A stretch of 64,000 nt of DNA from Streptomyces spectabilis. Its GTDB lineage: Bacteria; Actinomycetota; Actinomycetes; Streptomycetales; Streptomycetaceae. The notes under the pieces were generated by a model, which searched no databases, was not told where the DNA came from, and saw nothing but the letters and a program-made list of their open reading frames with translations. Below are positions 63,391 to 64,000 of this stretch, one piece after another (positions within the stretch are counted from its first letter, which is position 1; each line of letters starts with the position of its first letter). The stretch is taken from positions 6,768,501 through 6,832,500 of the forward strand of contig NZ_CP023690.1 in assembly GCF_008704795.1 (NCBI RefSeq), read 5' to 3'. A program made the translations under genes and the position numbers.

Positions 63391-63855
63391 ATGCATCAAG
63401 GTGTGCCCTCTGTCGACGTAGCCGGGTGTAAAGATTCCTTGACCCTCGGCAGGTCAACCTGGCGAGGGACTGCAAGCTCTATCTCTTCGTGCAACGCGGT
63501 TGATGGGGCACCCCGCATGAGCTCAGGGGGAGGCAACGGGATTCAGTGTGAGGCGGCCACGCTCGCCATGCTTCTGGCTGCGGCTCGTGCCGATACGAAG
63601 CCAGGGGCCCGGATCAGAGTGAACCGTGTGACGGCGCCCGCTCAGAGCGAGACGGTGCTGGACCGGCAAGCCAACCGCCTCTTCACAGTCGAGCTCACCA
63701 GTGCCGACTACGCCGTTGCCACGTTCACCGGCTACGAATCTCTTCGCCAGGCCGAGGGGGCACGCCCCCTCTGGAGGCCGGTGGAAGGGCGGCGACGGGG
63801 CTGGAGTCACGAGTCGTGCCGTCTTCGAAGCGCACAACTGACGCACTGCAACTAG
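63391..63855 (+). CDS. Hypothetical ORF, start uncertain
   Basis: 154 codons from ATG 63391, or 112 from ATG 63517. The second part (GIQCEAATLAMLLAAARADT, then SADYAVATFTGYESLRQAEG) has coding-like codon use. The part before 63517 does not clearly. It is in the same frame as the preceding lipoprotein, 36 bases after its stop, and its stop TAG touches the next ATG (63856). No domain recognised, no signal peptide and no SD. It could be a decayed gene. Confidence 0.35.
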   Translation: MHQGVPSVDVAGCKDSLTLGRSTWRGTASSISSCNAVDGAPRMSSGGGNGIQCEAATLAMLLAAARADTKPGARIRVNRVTAPAQSETVLDRQANRLFTVELTSADYAVATFTGYESLRQAEGARPLWRPVEGRRRGWSHESCRLRSAQLTHCN

Positions 63856-64000
63856 ATGGCCAAATGGGAGGCACTCATCTTTCCCCGACTAGCACAGTGG
63901 GCTCTGGCCGCGGTGCTTCTCGTGACCACGAGCACAGCGTGCACCGCTTCCAGGTCGCATACTGCGGACGCATCGGAAGTCGTGGCGAAGCCAGGGGCGG
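63856..64000 (+). CDS. Lipoprotein, 3' end outside window
   Basis: 48 codons visible. The N-terminus MAKWEALIFPRLAQW, a hydrophobic core and lipobox TSTAC (C29), then a Ser/Ala/Asp-rich tether form a typical Streptomyces lipoprotein signal. ATG 63856 directly follows the stop of the previous ORF. Function cannot be told from the fragment. Confidence 0.6.
   Translation, partial: MAKWEALIFPRLAQWALAAVLLVTTSTACTASRSHTADASEVVAKPGA

Noticed and set aside
63523..63846. Minus-strand ORF near the right end
   Set aside because: The plus-strand frame has better codon bias. The minus product is low in information and lacks an SD.
1..64000. CRISPR arrays, tRNA/rRNA genes, insertion sequences, biosynthetic cluster cores
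   Set aside because: No regularly spaced repeats with spacers, no tRNA cloverleaf or rRNA segment, no transposase or integrase, and no PKS/NRPS-type genes were recognised on either strand.

Overview
The window is a GC-rich actinobacterial chromosome segment, almost certainly Streptomyces. It carries whiG (the sporulation sigma factor), four tandem type I signal peptidases, a DasR-type operator in front of a chitinase, and genes with strong G/C bias at third codon positions. The gene order matches, from memory, the S. coelicolor block running from glnD through whiG, rpsB-tsf-pyrH-frr-cdsA, rlmN and the polyamine genes to a GH18 chitinase. The species was not identified.

Positions 1-33,200 are mostly core housekeeping genes on the plus strand. 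In order they are: the 3' end of glnD; ffh; an ftsH-type protease; a methyltransferase (minus strand); proS; a SprT-like protein; the ribosome/RNA-processing cluster rpsP-khpA-rimM-trmD-rplS; sipW-X-Y-Z; a NUDIX hydrolase; a DUF2469 protein; yraN-yifB-dprA; whiG; a TetR regulator facing an M23 peptidase; rpsB-tsf-pyrH-frr-cdsA; rlmN; and a TPP-riboswitch-controlled thiamine ABC transporter (thiBPQ). Several intergenic gaps hold strong hairpins: terminators, attenuator-like stems before tsf and pyrH, and an SD-sequestering hairpin before thiB.

Positions 33,200-38,200 hold single genes (maleylpyruvate-isomerase family, LOG family, VOC family) and an unusual ABC ATPase/permease pair whose ATPase has a Gly/Ala repeat tail.

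Positions 38,200-56,500 are dominated by polyamine catabolism. A class III aminotransferase and an Lrp/AsnC regulator are divergent from an aldehyde dehydrogenase and an orphan PotD-like binding protein. A second aldehyde dehydrogenase then starts a complete PotDABC-like importer followed by an FAD amine oxidase of PuuB type. The two aldehyde dehydrogenase + binding protein pairs look like duplicated modules. Between them lie regulators (TetR, HxlR), an SDR, a DUF574 methyltransferase, a glycerophosphodiesterase, adenosine deaminase and a NADAR protein.

Positions 56,500-64,000 carry a conserved hypothetical gene, the DasR-type chitinase and a PAP2 phosphatase. After an apparent rearrangement scar near 59,306 comes a less GC-biased accessory stretch. 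It encodes a small secreted cysteine protein, a large secreted trypsin-like protease with five repeat blades, a lipoprotein with an internal duplication, an unassigned ORF and the start of another lipoprotein. This accessory stretch is the least explained part of the window.
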